DNA of 64,000 nt from Stenotrophomonas maltophilia (GTDB lineage Bacteria; Pseudomonadota; Gammaproteobacteria; Xanthomonadales; Xanthomonadaceae), in the NCBI RefSeq assembly GCF_006970445.1, contig NZ_CP033877.1:2116750-2180749 (forward strand), read 5' to 3'. The notes beneath the pieces are model-generated. The model searched no databases, was not told the origin of the DNA, and saw nothing but the letters and a program-made list of their open reading frames with translations. Both the position numbers and the translations under genes were made by a program. Positions 26,842-36,305 of the stretch are shown one piece after another; position 1 is the stretch's first letter; the number at the start of each line of letters is the position of its first letter.

Positions 26842-28062
26842 TCAGCGCTGCAACAGGCTGAGCACGTTCTGCGGTACCTGGTTGGCCTGGGCCAGCATGG
26901 CCGTACCGGCCTGCTGCAGGATCTGGGTGCGGGTCAGTTCGGCGGTTTCCTTGGCGAAGTCGGTATCGCGGATGCGGCTGCGCGACGCGGACAGGTTCTC
27001 CGAGGAGGTCTGCAGGTTGGCCACCACCGAGGTGAAGCGGTTCTGGATCGCGCCGAGGTCGGCGCGGACGCTGTTGACCGATTCCAGAGCCTTGTCGACG
27101 ATCGACATCGCCTTCTGTGCGCCTTCGGCGGTGGTGACGTTCAGGTCCTTGACGAAGCTGGCTGCTGCACCGGTCAGGGTGCCGCCGTTGGTGCTGGTCT
27201 CGGTCAGGCCCAGGCCGGCGATGGTTGCGGCGGTGGCACCGGCCGGCGGGGTCGCCGCGCTGACGCCCAGGGCGAAGGTCTGGCCATCCTTGACCGAAGC
27301 CAGGCTGACGACACCGGCATTGACCGAGGCAACCACGCCGGTTTCACCCAGCTTGTTGTTGATCGCCGCAGCGGTGGCCGAGGTGATCGATTCGCCGGCC
27401 TTCACGGTGAAGTCGCTGATGGTCACCGTGGTGGCGGTGCCGCCCGGCGGGGTCACCGAGACCTGCAGGCCGGAGTAGGTGGTGTCGGCGGTGGCCTTGT
27501 CGGCGGCTGCCAGGCTGGTGCCGGTGTAGCCGTTGGCGAAGGTGGCCGCGCCCAGCGAATCGGCCTTGGCGTTGACCACGCTGTTGATGGCGATGGCCTG
27601 GCCGGCGTTGGCGCCGACCTGGAACAGCTGGCTGGTGAAGCTGCCATCGAGCAGCTTGGTGCCGTTGAAGTCGGCCTGCTTGGCGACGCGGTCGATCTCG
27701 CTGACCAGCTGGGTCACTTCAGCCTGCAGGGCCTTGCGGTCGCTGGCCGAGTTGGTGGCATTGGAGGCCTGCACACCCAGTTCGCGGATGCGCTGCAGGT
27801 TGTTGCCGACTTCATTCAGCGAACCCTCGGCGACCTGGGCCAGCGAGATGCCGTCGTTGGCGTTGCGGATGGCCACGTCCAGACCACGGATCTGGGTGGT
27901 GAAGCGCTCGCTGATGGCCAGGCCGGCCGCGTCGTCCTTCGCGCTGTTGATGCGCAGGCCGGACGAGAGGCGCTGGATGGTGGTAGCGAGCGAGCTGCCG
28001 CTGGTGCTCAGGTTGCGCTGAGCGTTGAGCGACATCGTATTGGTGTTGATTACCTGTGCCAT
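26842..28062 (-). CDS. fliC: flagellin FliC, first tandem copy
   Basis: 406 residues from ATG at 28062. Same D0/D1 frame as the other two but more diverged: FTTQIRGLDV for FGTQIRGTDV, LNEVGNNLQRIRELGVQ for LTEIGNNLQRVRELSVQ, and a terminal QNVLSLLQR. The variable centre is longer. It alone has a clear sigma-28 promoter, so it is probably the first gene of the flagellin transcript. The reading frame extends 30 codons upstream, but family alignment fixes this start. Confidence 0.97.
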   Translation of the reverse strand: MAQVINTNTMSLNAQRNLSTSGSSLATTIQRLSSGLRINSAKDDAAGLAISERFTTQIRGLDVAIRNANDGISLAQVAEGSLNEVGNNLQRIRELGVQASNATNSASDRKALQAEVTQLVSEIDRVAKQADFNGTKLLDGSFTSQLFQVGANAGQAIAINSVVNAKADSLGAATFANGYTGTSLAAADKATADTTYSGLQVSVTPPGGTATTVTISDFTVKAGESITSATAAAINNKLGETGVVASVNAGVVSLASVKDGQTFALGVSAATPPAGATAATIAGLGLTETSTNGGTLTGAAASFVKDLNVTTAEGAQKAMSIVDKALESVNSVRADLGAIQNRFTSVVANLQTSSENLSASRSRIRDTDFAKETAELTRTQILQQAGTAMLAQANQVPQNVLSLLQR

Positions 28063-28432
28063 GGGGTCGTCTCCTCTTATATGGAACCCGTTGGTGAATG
28101 AAACGAAGCGCCGCCTGTTTTTTTGTGTGGCTGTGTGCTTCGCTGTTGCCAAATGAATAACGGCGCTTTGTCAACAACCTTTAGCCGTGAATTCCGCTGG
28201 AGCCGAAATTCGTTGCCGGAAGCTGTTTTTCCGGGGTTTTCCTCGCCGTTGCCGGGGTGGAAGCGGCCCCGGAAGGGGCGGTCGGGCAGGGCCTGACCAG
28301 CGCTGATGAAGGTATCGGCGGGGTGCGGCCGGGCTTGATGGGAAATCACGGAAAATCGGCCGGAGACGGCCAGAGGGCGCTAGCGCCGTGCCATGCACCG
28401 CGAGCGCAGCGGCCGGCAGCCGCGCAAACGAA
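28063..28432. other. fliC upstream interval
   Basis: Holds the sigma-28 promoter at 28157-28183; beyond it, 28184-28430, nothing recognisable until the flgL terminator. No credible gene on either strand. Confidence 0.6.
28157..28183 (-). promoter_or_regulatory. sigma-28 (FliA) promoter of the flagellin genes
   Basis: -35 TAAAGGTT at 28176-28183, an 11-base spacer, and -10 GCCGTTAT at 28157-28164, very close to the FliA consensus TAAAGTTT-N11-GCCGATAA. The leader to the fliC ATG is about 90 bases. Confidence 0.9.
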
Positions 28433-28463
28433 AAAGGCCGCGATGCAGGGCATCGCGGCCTTT
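28431..28463 (-). terminator. rho-independent terminator of the flgG-flgL operon
   Basis: 13-base stem AAAGGCCGCGATG / CATCGCGGCCTTT with a 5-base loop, followed on the minus strand by TTCGTTT after the TTT of the stem. It lies 22 bases past the flgL stop. Confidence 0.9.
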
Positions 28464-28485
28464 CAGGGGTGACGCGGGAGAAGCG

Positions 28486-29688
28486 TCAGCGGAGCTTGTT
28501 GAACAGCGACATCGACTGCATCTGCGAGAAGATCGTCTGCGCCGCCTGCAGCGCGGTGCTCTGCAGCTGGTACTGGCTCAGTGCATCGGCGTAATCGAGG
28601 TCACGCATCTGCGACAGCGTGGTCTTCAGGGTCACGCCATTGGCCTCACGCATGTCGGCCGCATTGTCCAGCGCCTTCAACTGTGCACCGCCTGCGGCAC
28701 GCGAATCGATCATCCGCTCGGAGGCACGCGCCACGTCGCGCAGTGCGCTCTGCAGCTGGTTCTGCTGCGCGGCCATCTGAGCGGTGGTACCGGTGTCGGC
28801 ACCCAGCGCCGCCACCAGGTTGTCCATGGTAGAGAAGATGTCGCGACTGCTGGCGGCCTGTACGTTGAAGCTGTCACCCGCCGCGGGTGCACCCGCGATG
28901 CGCAGGCGGACACGGTTCACTTCCAGATCGTCGCCAGCCTTGTAGGTGCCGGTGCCGGTTACGTTGCCCGCACCATCCACCACCTCGTACTGGGTGCCGG
29001 TGGTGAAGCGCACGCTGAAGCCCTGGCCGTTCCAGCTGTCGCTGCCGTCGCGGGTGACATTGGTCAGCACGCCGTTGCCGGTGTTGCCGGCCGCGGCGCT
29101 GCCGTCGACGAAGCCATCGCCGGTAGGAATGCGCATGAAGATCTCGCTGCCGGGCAGGGCGTCGCGCACATAGGTATCCGGGCCGACTTCAACCTGGCGC
29201 TGGGTCTGGTCGCCGCGGTAGACCACCTTGCCGTTGATCTTGGCAAACGGCGGGTCGCCGTCGTTGGTACCACCGAACACGTAGCGACCGGTGCCATCGT
29301 CGGCGTTGGCCAGCGACAGCAGGCCATCACGGATCTGGTTGACTTCGGTGATCAGCGTCTTCTTGTCCGCTGCGCTCAGCGCCGGATTGCTGGCCTGGAT
29401 GGTCAGATCGTTGACGCGCGCCATCAGGTCGTTGACCTGGGCGAGGGTGTTTTCCTGCACGCCCAGGCGGTTCTGCACATTGCCGGCGTTGAGCTTCATG
29501 CGGTCCAGTGCGGCCAGGCTGCGGTCAAGGCCGACCGCAGTACCGGCGGCAACCGGATCGTCCTTGGCGCTGACGATCTTGCTGCCGGTGGCGATCTGCT
29601 GCTCCAGGTGGCTGAGCTTGGCCTGCTTGGCCATCATCAGCGACACGGACTGGTTGAACATCATGCTGGTGGAGATACGGCTGCTCAT
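28486..29688 (-). CDS. flgL: FlgL, hook-filament junction protein
   Basis: 400 residues. Flagellin-like N-terminus (RISTSMMFNQSVSLMMAKQA; LSHLEQQIATGSKIVSAKDD) and C-terminus (DYADALSQYQLQSTALQAAQ, FSQMQSMSLFNKLR), as in FlgL/HAP3. Joins FlgK to the filament. Overlaps the flgK stop by 4 bases. Last gene of flgGHIJKL. Confidence 0.97.
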   Translation of the reverse strand: MSSRISTSMMFNQSVSLMMAKQAKLSHLEQQIATGSKIVSAKDDPVAAGTAVGLDRSLAALDRMKLNAGNVQNRLGVQENTLAQVNDLMARVNDLTIQASNPALSAADKKTLITEVNQIRDGLLSLANADDGTGRYVFGGTNDGDPPFAKINGKVVYRGDQTQRQVEVGPDTYVRDALPGSEIFMRIPTGDGFVDGSAAAGNTGNGVLTNVTRDGSDSWNGQGFSVRFTTGTQYEVVDGAGNVTGTGTYKAGDDLEVNRVRLRIAGAPAAGDSFNVQAASSRDIFSTMDNLVAALGADTGTTAQMAAQQNQLQSALRDVARASERMIDSRAAGGAQLKALDNAADMREANGVTLKTTLSQMRDLDYADALSQYQLQSTALQAAQTIFSQMQSMSLFNKLR

Positions 29689-31565
29689 CGGCGGACGGCT
29701 CCCAGGATGGTCTGGAACATGCTGTCGGCGGTGGAGATCAGCTGCGAGGCGGCCTGGTAGGCCTGCTGCAGGCGCAGCATGTCGGCGGCTTCCTCGTCCA
29801 GGTTGACGCCGGAGACTTCATCGCGGGCTTCCTGCGCCTTGTCATTGATCACCAGCTGCGCGTCGAGCGAGTACTCGGCGGAGCGGGCGGCGGCGCCGAC
29901 CTGGGTGGTCAGGCCACCCAGCGCACCGTTCAGTGTCACCGTTCCGGCGTTGAACGCCTTCGCGCTCTCCACCTTGGCCAGCTTGGAGGCGTTGCTGTTG
30001 TCCGACGAACCGGCCGGGGTCGGGGTGATGTTGAAGGTATCGCCCACCTTCGGCGCACCGTCCAGCACGAAGCTCCAGCCGTTGGCACTGATGGTCTGGC
30101 CGGGCGTATAGGTTTGCGGCGGGCCACCGTCGATGGTGTAGGTGGTGGCCGAGGTGAACACGATCGCTGCCGGATTGCGCAGGTTCGCGTTGGTCGAATC
30201 GGTGACGGTGACGCCGCTCAGCTTGCCGGTGCCGGTGTTGGCAGTGGCGGCCGCGCCCTTCACCGCAGCAGCGGCGGCGATGCGCGAGGGGTCGGTGATG
30301 GCCACTTCCATGCTGCCGGCCACGCCGGCGGTCGGCTGCAGCAGGAAGCGGTCGTTGGCCGCCGGCGTACCGCCCACGACCAGCTTCACACCGTTGATCA
30401 CCAGCGGATCAGCGGCGGTGCCGGTGCCGGTCAGCGGGATGCTGGCGCCGGTGTCGGCGCGGCTGGCCTTCCAGTTGGTGCCATCGAACTGCAGCACCAC
30501 GTTCTGCGCATCCAGCTTGCCGAGGTCGCCGTAGGTGGCGCTGAGGCTGGCGGTGCCGGTATTGCTGTTGTTGCCGGTGACGCGTGGGTTGCCGATGTTG
30601 AAGTAGTCCCCGCCCATCTGGCCATACATGTCCACGCCCTGGTGGTGGACCTGGTTGAAGCTCTCGGCCAGGCCCACCGCCAGCTTGCCCAGTTCGGCCT
30701 GGGCAGGGGTCAGCACGGTGTCGCGGAACTCCAGCAGGCCACCGATCTGGCCGCCGACCGCCTTCGGGTCGAGGCGGATGGTGTTGCCCTGGGTCTCCAG
30801 CGCCAACTGCAGGCGCTCAGGCTGGTACGGGTCGGCCACGGTGGTGACCTTGGTCGCCGTGGTGCCCACCACAAGAGCGTTGCCGCCGGCGGTGTAGACA
30901 TTCATGATGCCGCCGTCCTGGATCACCGCCGTGCCACCGGTGTAGCCGATCAGCTGGGTGATCAGCTGGTCGCGGCGGTCGAGCAGGTCGGGTGCGGCAG
31001 AGGCGATGTTGGTGCCGATGGCGCCGTTGATCTGCGCGATTTCCTGCGCAAGGCGGTTGACCTCGGTGGCACCGGCCATCAGGCCGTTGTTGACCTCGCT
31101 GTTGAGATTGTTCAGGTGCGTATTGAGCTGAACGAAGCGGTTGGCCAGGGCCTTGCCGCCGTCGAGCATGTTCTGGCGGTCGGCGGTGCCGGCCGCGTTG
31201 GACGACAGGCCGCTGACGGAGTCGAAGAACTTCGACCAGACGCCGGCCACATTGGTGGCCGGGTCGGAAACCAGCGCGTTGACGCGGTCGGCCATGCTCG
31301 AAAGCTGCTTCAGGCGCGCCAGTTCACCGCTGCTGTCGAGCAGGCGCGAGATCGCCAGCTGGTCGGCCGTGCGGCGGATGTCAGTGATGCGGGTGCCGTT
31401 GCCGACGGTGCCATAGCCGTAGTTCTGTGGATCGGCGGTGGCGAAGTTGACCTTCTGCCGGCTGTAGCCGGGCGTATTGAGGTTGGCCACGTTGTGGCTG
31501 GTGGTCGCCAACGCACGCTGGAAGGCGAGCAGGGCACCGGTACCGGTGGAAAGTACGCTGGACAT
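29685..31565 (-). CDS. flgK: FlgK, hook-associated protein 1
   Basis: 626 residues from ATG at 31565, preceded by GAGGA. The N-terminus has the rod/hook signature (ALATTSHNVANLNTPGYSRQ) and the C-terminus the FlgK end (GVNLDEEAADMLRLQQAYQA, SQLISTADSMFQTILGAVRR). Connects the hook to FlgL. Follows flgJ by 8 bases. Confidence 0.98.
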   Translation of the reverse strand: MSSVLSTGTGALLAFQRALATTSHNVANLNTPGYSRQKVNFATADPQNYGYGTVGNGTRITDIRRTADQLAISRLLDSSGELARLKQLSSMADRVNALVSDPATNVAGVWSKFFDSVSGLSSNAAGTADRQNMLDGGKALANRFVQLNTHLNNLNSEVNNGLMAGATEVNRLAQEIAQINGAIGTNIASAAPDLLDRRDQLITQLIGYTGGTAVIQDGGIMNVYTAGGNALVVGTTATKVTTVADPYQPERLQLALETQGNTIRLDPKAVGGQIGGLLEFRDTVLTPAQAELGKLAVGLAESFNQVHHQGVDMYGQMGGDYFNIGNPRVTGNNSNTGTASLSATYGDLGKLDAQNVVLQFDGTNWKASRADTGASIPLTGTGTAADPLVINGVKLVVGGTPAANDRFLLQPTAGVAGSMEVAITDPSRIAAAAAVKGAAATANTGTGKLSGVTVTDSTNANLRNPAAIVFTSATTYTIDGGPPQTYTPGQTISANGWSFVLDGAPKVGDTFNITPTPAGSSDNSNASKLAKVESAKAFNAGTVTLNGALGGLTTQVGAAARSAEYSLDAQLVINDKAQEARDEVSGVNLDEEAADMLRLQQAYQAASQLISTADSMFQTILGAVRR

Positions 31566-31573
31566 GGTGTTCC

Positions 31574-32773
31574 TCAACGACGAGTGATACCCAGCGCCGC
31601 GGTTGCGGTGCTGGCGAAGGTCTGGCCAAGGCGCGAGCCGGCGTCGGCCACGGCGGCCACGGCGCGCTCGATGGTCGGGCCACCGGCGATCGCGGCGATC
31701 TTGGCGGCGTAGCGCGGGTCGGTCGCGTAGCCGGCGCGCTGCAGGCCACGAGCGAAGCCCTGCACGTCGGTGCCGGCCTGCAGGGCCTGCTGGTAGCGCG
31801 GGCTGGTCTTCAGCAGGCGCACGTAATCGGCGAAGCTCTCGGCCGGCGAACTGTAGGCGCGGAAGCTGGCGGTTTCGTTGCGGCGCACGCCATCCACGTA
31901 TTCGTGGGTGCCGGCTTCAACGCGCTGGCCGCTCCAGCCGGTGGCCTTGATGCCGAAGAGGTTGTGCGAGGTGCTGCCGTCGGACTGGCGGATGTGGCGC
32001 TTGCCCCAACCGGTTTCCAGTGCCGCCTGGGCGACCAGCGCACGTGCATCCACGCCCAGTTCCTTGGCCGCGCTCTGTGCGTGCTGCCAGATGCTGGCGA
32101 CGAAGCCCTCCGGCGTGTGCGCGCCCAGCTGGGCGACCGCGGTGCGGGTGGCCATCGCATCGGCCGGGCTCATGGCCGTGCCGCGATTGCTGGCCGTCGC
32201 CGACCACTGGTCGTTGTTGGCGGACCAGTCCTCGCCCTGCAGGCCGCCGATATACGGATCCTCGGTGCCCAGCGAACGGTGCAGGGTGCTGCTTTCGCGA
32301 CCGGCGATCAGGTCCAGTGCCTGCTCCATGGGTGCCAGCGCAGCCTGTGCACCTTGCTGTGCACCGGCCGCCATCTGCTGCAGCATGCGCACGGCCTGGC
32401 TGCCATCTTCCAACGGCAGCGACGGTGCCGGCTTGTCCGGTGCGTTGAGCTGGTAGGCGCGGCTGGCCTTGGCCGGATCCACGCGGGTATCCAGCGCCGG
32501 GCCTTCGGCGGCCTGGCCGGACAGCTGGCGGCTGATCATGCCGGACAGGCCCAGCCCCTTGCCGCGGGTCATCGCCTCGGCGATCTTCTGGTCGTACATG
32601 TCGCGGAACATCTTGTTCTCGCCGGGAAACAGCGAGTCGCCGAAGCTGGCATCGCGCATGCTCTTGACCAGCATCTGTGCGAACTGGCCTTCCAGCTGGC
32701 GTGCAACCTTGTCGATCTTCGCCGGGTCGTTCTGCTGCGCCGGGTGCAGGTCGAATGCGGGATTGATGCGCAT
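31574..32773 (-). CDS. flgJ: FlgJ, rod cap and peptidoglycan hydrolase
   Basis: 399 residues with two domains. The N-terminal rod-cap part (residues 1-90: LEGQFAQMLVKSMRDASFGD, FRDMYDQKIAEAMTRGKGLG) and, after a linker, a glucosaminidase domain (220-390: FVASIWQHAQSAAKELGVDA, ALETGWGKRHI) with the expected catalytic Glu at 253. It caps the rod and opens the cell wall as the rod passes. Bifunctional form, as in Salmonella. Longer than Salmonella FlgJ (~316) because of the 90-220 linker. Confidence 0.97.
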   Translation of the reverse strand: MRINPAFDLHPAQQNDPAKIDKVARQLEGQFAQMLVKSMRDASFGDSLFPGENKMFRDMYDQKIAEAMTRGKGLGLSGMISRQLSGQAAEGPALDTRVDPAKASRAYQLNAPDKPAPSLPLEDGSQAVRMLQQMAAGAQQGAQAALAPMEQALDLIAGRESSTLHRSLGTEDPYIGGLQGEDWSANNDQWSATASNRGTAMSPADAMATRTAVAQLGAHTPEGFVASIWQHAQSAAKELGVDARALVAQAALETGWGKRHIRQSDGSTSHNLFGIKATGWSGQRVEAGTHEYVDGVRRNETASFRAYSSPAESFADYVRLLKTSPRYQQALQAGTDVQGFARGLQRAGYATDPRYAAKIAAIAGGPTIERAVAAVADAGSRLGQTFASTATAALGITRR

Positions 32774-32774
32774 G

Positions 32775-33917
32775 TCAGATCACCTCGAGCTCGGCACTCA
32801 ATGCGCCGGCCTGCTTCAGGGCTTCCAGGATCGCGATCAGGTCGCCCGGTGCCGCGCCCACGGCGTTCACCGCGTGCACGATCTCGTCCAGGGTGGTGCC
32901 GCCGCTGAACTTGAACATGCGGCTGCCGTCGTTGGTGGCGGTGATGGTCGACTGCGGGCTGGCCACGGTGCGGCCGCCGGACAGGGCATTGGGCTGGCTG
33001 ACGTTGGTGTTCTCCTGGATCGTCACCGTCAGCGAACCATGCGCGATCGCGGCAGGGCCGACCCGCACCTGCTGGCCAATGACCACGGTGCCGGTGCGGG
33101 AGTTGACCACGACCTTCGCGGGGGCGCTGCCCGGGGTCAGCTCCAGGTTCTCGATGCGTGCGAGCAGGCCGATGCGTGCGCCCGGATCGGTCGGAGCGGT
33201 CACGGCCACGGTCACGCCATCGACCGCGCGCGCCGAGCCTTCGCCGAAGGCGTTGTTGAGTGCGGCAACCATGCGCGAAACGGTGGTGAAATCGTTGTTG
33301 TGCAGGTTCAGGGTGATGTCGCCGCCATTGGCCAGCGGATCGGGCAGGGCGCGTTCAACGGTTGCGCCATTCGGAATGCGGCCGACGCTGGGAACGTTCA
33401 CCGAGACACGGGAACCATCCTTGCCCTGTGCACCAAAGCCGCCGACGATCAGGTTGCCCTGGGCGATGGCGTAGATCTGGCCATCGGCACCGCGAAGGGG
33501 TGCCATCAGCAGTGAACCGCCGCGCAGCGAGACGGCGTTGCCGATCGAGGACACGGTGATGTCGATCGGCTGGCCCGGCTTGGCGAACGGCGGCAGCTCG
33601 GCGTGGATCGCCACGGCGGCCACGTTCTTCAGCTGCGGGTTGACGTTCGCCGGCACGTTGACGCCCAGCTCACCCAGCAGGTTCTTCAGGCTCTGCACGG
33701 TGAAGGGTGCCTGGCTGGTGCGGTCGCCGCTGCCATCCAGGCCGACCACCAGGCCGTAGCCCACCAGGGCGTTGCCACGCACGCCGCCGACCTGGGCCAG
33801 GTCCTTGATGCGCTCGGCACTGGCCGGGGCCACCATCGCGAAGACCATGAACACGCCACAGTAGAGCGACGCCATGCGTCGCTGCCAGGAAGAAGAGGAG
33901 AAGAGTTTCATGGCCAT
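32775..33917 (-). CDS. flgI: FlgI, flagellar P-ring protein
   Basis: 380 residues. Signal peptide ([19 protein letters not shown]) then [40 protein letters not shown] and a C-terminal [24 protein letters not shown] region, all characteristic of FlgI. Forms the periplasmic P-ring in the peptidoglycan layer. ATG at 33917, just after the flgH stop; a second ATG two codons on is equally possible. Confidence 0.97.
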   Translation of the reverse strand: MAMKLFSSSSWQRRMASLYCGVFMVFAMVAPASAERIKDLAQVGGVRGNALVGYGLVVGLDGSGDRTSQAPFTVQSLKNLLGELGVNVPANVNPQLKNVAAVAIHAELPPFAKPGQPIDITVSSIGNAVSLRGGSLLMAPLRGADGQIYAIAQGNLIVGGFGAQGKDGSRVSVNVPSVGRIPNGATVERALPDPLANGGDITLNLHNNDFTTVSRMVAALNNAFGEGSARAVDGVTVAVTAPTDPGARIGLLARIENLELTPGSAPAKVVVNSRTGTVVIGQQVRVGPAAIAHGSLTVTIQENTNVSQPNALSGGRTVASPQSTITATNDGSRMFKFSGGTTLDEIVHAVNAVGAAPGDLIAILEALKQAGALSAELEVI

Positions 33918-33919
33918 AC

Positions 33920-34612
33920 TCAGAACGGCGTCAGGCCGGAGTTGAAGAAGCGGCTCAGCCAGCCCATCGCGTTGGACTGCGCGACCGGGCCGCGGCCGCC
34001 GTAGACGATGCGGGCTTCGGCCACGCGGCTGGAAGGAATGGTGTTGTCCTGGCTGATGTCGCCCGGGCGCACGATGCCCTGCACCTGCACCAGTTCATCA
34101 CCCTGGTTCAGTCGCAGGTTCTTCTGCCCCTGTACCACCAGGTTGCCGTTGGGCAGCCGCTGGATCACCGTGACCGTGACGCTGCCCTGCAGGCGGTTGC
34201 TCTGCGCGCTGTTGCCCTTGCCGGTGAAGTCACGCGCACCCTTGGCCGTCGCACTGAGGATGTCCTTGCCGCCCAGGGTGACGGGCGCACCAAGAATGGA
34301 CGGCGTGCCCAGGCTCAGGTTGGATTCCTTGTTGGTGGCGGTGTTGGCGCTGGTCTGCGCCGTGGTGTTTTCCAGCAGCGTGATCGTCAGCAGGTCGCCG
34401 ACATCGCGTGCGCGGCGGTCCGAGTACAGCTGCAGGGTCGGGCCGGCGGCGTAGATCGCACCGGCGGTCGGCGCCGCCTGCGGCGGCATGATCGGCTGGA
34501 TCGGCGCCATCGCCGCGTAGGGGCGCACGTCGCCCGCGATCACGCAGCCACCGAGCAGGGCGACCACGGCGCAGGCGAGGGCAGTGCGGGTGAATCTGGA
34601 AATGGGCGACAT
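33920..34612 (-). CDS. flgH: FlgH, flagellar L-ring lipoprotein
   Basis: 230 residues. Lipoprotein signal with lipobox LLGGC (cysteine near 23), then [20 protein letters not shown] and the C-terminal [40 protein letters not shown], typical of FlgH. Forms the outer-membrane L-ring. Two bases separate it from flgI. Confidence 0.97.
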   Translation of the reverse strand: MSPISRFTRTALACAVVALLGGCVIAGDVRPYAAMAPIQPIMPPQAAPTAGAIYAAGPTLQLYSDRRARDVGDLLTITLLENTTAQTSANTATNKESNLSLGTPSILGAPVTLGGKDILSATAKGARDFTGKGNSAQSNRLQGSVTVTVIQRLPNGNLVVQGQKNLRLNQGDELVQVQGIVRPGDISQDNTIPSSRVAEARIVYGGRGPVAQSNAMGWLSRFFNSGLTPF

Positions 34613-34634
34613 GGCGGTTTCCCGGTTGGGCCGG

Positions 34635-35420
34635 TCAGAGCTTGTTGTTGAGATAGCCGAGCATCGAATCGGTGGTGGAAATCGCCTTGGCGTTCATTTC
34701 GTAGGCGCGCTGGGTTTCGATCATCGACACCAGCTCTTCGACCACATTGACGTTGCTGCCTTCCAGCGCGCCCTGCACCACGGTGCCGAGGCCGTTGAGC
34801 CCGGGATTGCCGTTCTGTGCCGGACCGGAAGCGGTGGTCTCCAGGAACAGGTTCTCACCGCGAGCCTGCAGACCCGCCGGATTGACGAAGTCGGTCAGGG
34901 TCAGCGCACCCACTTCCACTGACGCCGCACCGTCGGCCATCTTCACGCTGATGGTGCCGTCGGTTCCGATGGTCACCGACTGCGCGCCCTCGGGAATCTG
35001 GATGCCCGGCTGCACCGGGTAGCCGCTGTTGGTGACCAGCTCGCTGTCCTGGTTGATCTTGAACGAGCCATCACGGGTGTAGGCCGAGCTGCCGTCGGGC
35101 ATCTGCACTTCGAAGAAGCCGCGGCCGTTGACCATCACGTCCAGCGCACGGCCGGTCTGCTGCTGGCCACCCTGCTCGAAATTCTTGGCAGTGGCGACGA
35201 CGCGCACACCGGTACCCAGCTGCAGGCCGGTCGGCAACTGGGTCTGCGCCGACGAAGAGCCGCCGGGCTGGCGCACCTGCTGGTACAGCAGGTCCTCGAA
35301 GCTGGCACGGTCCTGCTTGAAGCCGGTGGTGTTGGTGTTGGCGAGGTTGTTGGAAACCACCGACATGCGCATCTGCTGCGCATCCAGTCCGGTTTTCGCG
35401 ATCCACAATGCCTGGTTCAT
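34635..35420 (-). CDS. flgG: FlgG, distal rod protein
   Basis: 261 residues. N-terminal rod motif (MRMSVVSNNLANTNTTGFKQ) and C-terminal EGSNVNVVEELVSMIETQRA YEMNAK signature. Distal rod subunit crossing the P- and L-rings. ATG at 35420, preceded by a sigma-54 promoter in the flgF-flgG gap, so flgGHIJKL can be transcribed apart from flgBCDEF. Confidence 0.98.
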   Translation of the reverse strand: MNQALWIAKTGLDAQQMRMSVVSNNLANTNTTGFKQDRASFEDLLYQQVRQPGGSSSAQTQLPTGLQLGTGVRVVATAKNFEQGGQQQTGRALDVMVNGRGFFEVQMPDGSSAYTRDGSFKINQDSELVTNSGYPVQPGIQIPEGAQSVTIGTDGTISVKMADGAASVEVGALTLTDFVNPAGLQARGENLFLETTASGPAQNGNPGLNGLGTVVQGALEGSNVNVVEELVSMIETQRAYEMNAKAISTTDSMLGYLNNKL

Positions 35421-35477
35421 CTTCGGAGTCCTGTCTGGGTGAAGCCGGCCGCGCGATGCGGCCCTTGGTAGCGGGTG

Positions 35478-35493
35478 TGCAAGCGGTGTGCCA
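35478..35493 (-). promoter_or_regulatory. sigma-54 promoter of flgGHIJKL
   Basis: Minus-strand TGGCACACCGCTTGCA, consensus at all conserved positions, 58 bases before the flgG ATG and just upstream of it in the flgF-flgG gap. Confidence 0.85.
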
Positions 35494-35523
35494 GCGCCGC
35501 GCTCAGGCGGCGCCGGAAATCCG

Positions 35524-36273
35524 TCAGCTGCCCAGGCGCAGCAGGCTGTTTGCACTGCGTGCGTTGTCGTCGCCGTGCTTGATCACCTGCACCTGCATTT
35601 CGTACTGGCGCTGCAACTGGATCATCTGCACCAGTGCACCGGCGGCATCGACGTTGCTGCCTTCCAGCTGGCCGCTGTGCACGGCGGTGCCCTGCGCCGG
35701 GGCGAACGGCTGGCGCGGGTCGGTGTTGCGGAACAGGCCATCCAGGCCACGCTCCAGGCGCTCGTCCGGCGCCTGCACCACCTTGATCCGGCCGATCTGC
35801 GCCATCGTCTGCGGGCCTTCGCCCTGCGGGATGATCGAGAGCGTGCCGTCGGCACCGATTTCCATCGCCTGGTAGGGCGGAATGGCGATCGGGTTGTTGT
35901 TGTCATCCAGTACCGGGCGGCCGCTGGAGGTCACCAGCTGGCCGTTCGGGGTGACCGACAGTGCCGCGCCGCGCGTGTAAGCCTCGCTGCCGTCGCTGGA
36001 CTGCACGGCCAGCCAGGTGCCGGTCTGCAGGGACAGATCCAGCGGCTTGCCGGTGATGTGCTGCGAGCCGGGCGTACGGTTGAAGCCGGCGTCGACGTGC
36101 AGCGCATCCACCCGCGAGGCAAAGCCCGGGCCCTTGATCGGGAAGGCTTCGGTGTTGGCCAGCGCTTCCTTGAAGCCAGGGGTGTCCGAGTTGGCGAGGT
36201 TGTGGCTGAGCGTTCCCTGCGCCTGCAGGGAGGCGCGGGCACCGGTCATCGCCACGTAAAGGGCTTTATCCAT
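35524..36273 (-). CDS. flgF: FlgF, proximal rod protein
   Basis: 249 residues. N-terminus MDKALYVAMTGARASLQAQG with LSHNLANSDTPGFKEAL, C-terminus EGSNVDAAGALVQMIQLQRQ: rod protein with FlgF length and operon place between flgE and flgG. Last gene of flgBCDEF. Confidence 0.96.
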   Translation of the reverse strand: MDKALYVAMTGARASLQAQGTLSHNLANSDTPGFKEALANTEAFPIKGPGFASRVDALHVDAGFNRTPGSQHITGKPLDLSLQTGTWLAVQSSDGSEAYTRGAALSVTPNGQLVTSSGRPVLDDNNNPIAIPPYQAMEIGADGTLSIIPQGEGPQTMAQIGRIKVVQAPDERLERGLDGLFRNTDPRQPFAPAQGTAVHSGQLEGSNVDAAGALVQMIQLQRQYEMQVQVIKHGDDNARSANSLLRLGS

Positions 36274-36305
36274 GCGGGGAGTTCCGTGACAGGGTCAGCA
36301 GCTCA

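Noticed and set aside
33900..33922. Frameshift or fusion between flgH and flgI
   Set aside because: The stop and the next start are separated by two bases, a normal tight operon junction.
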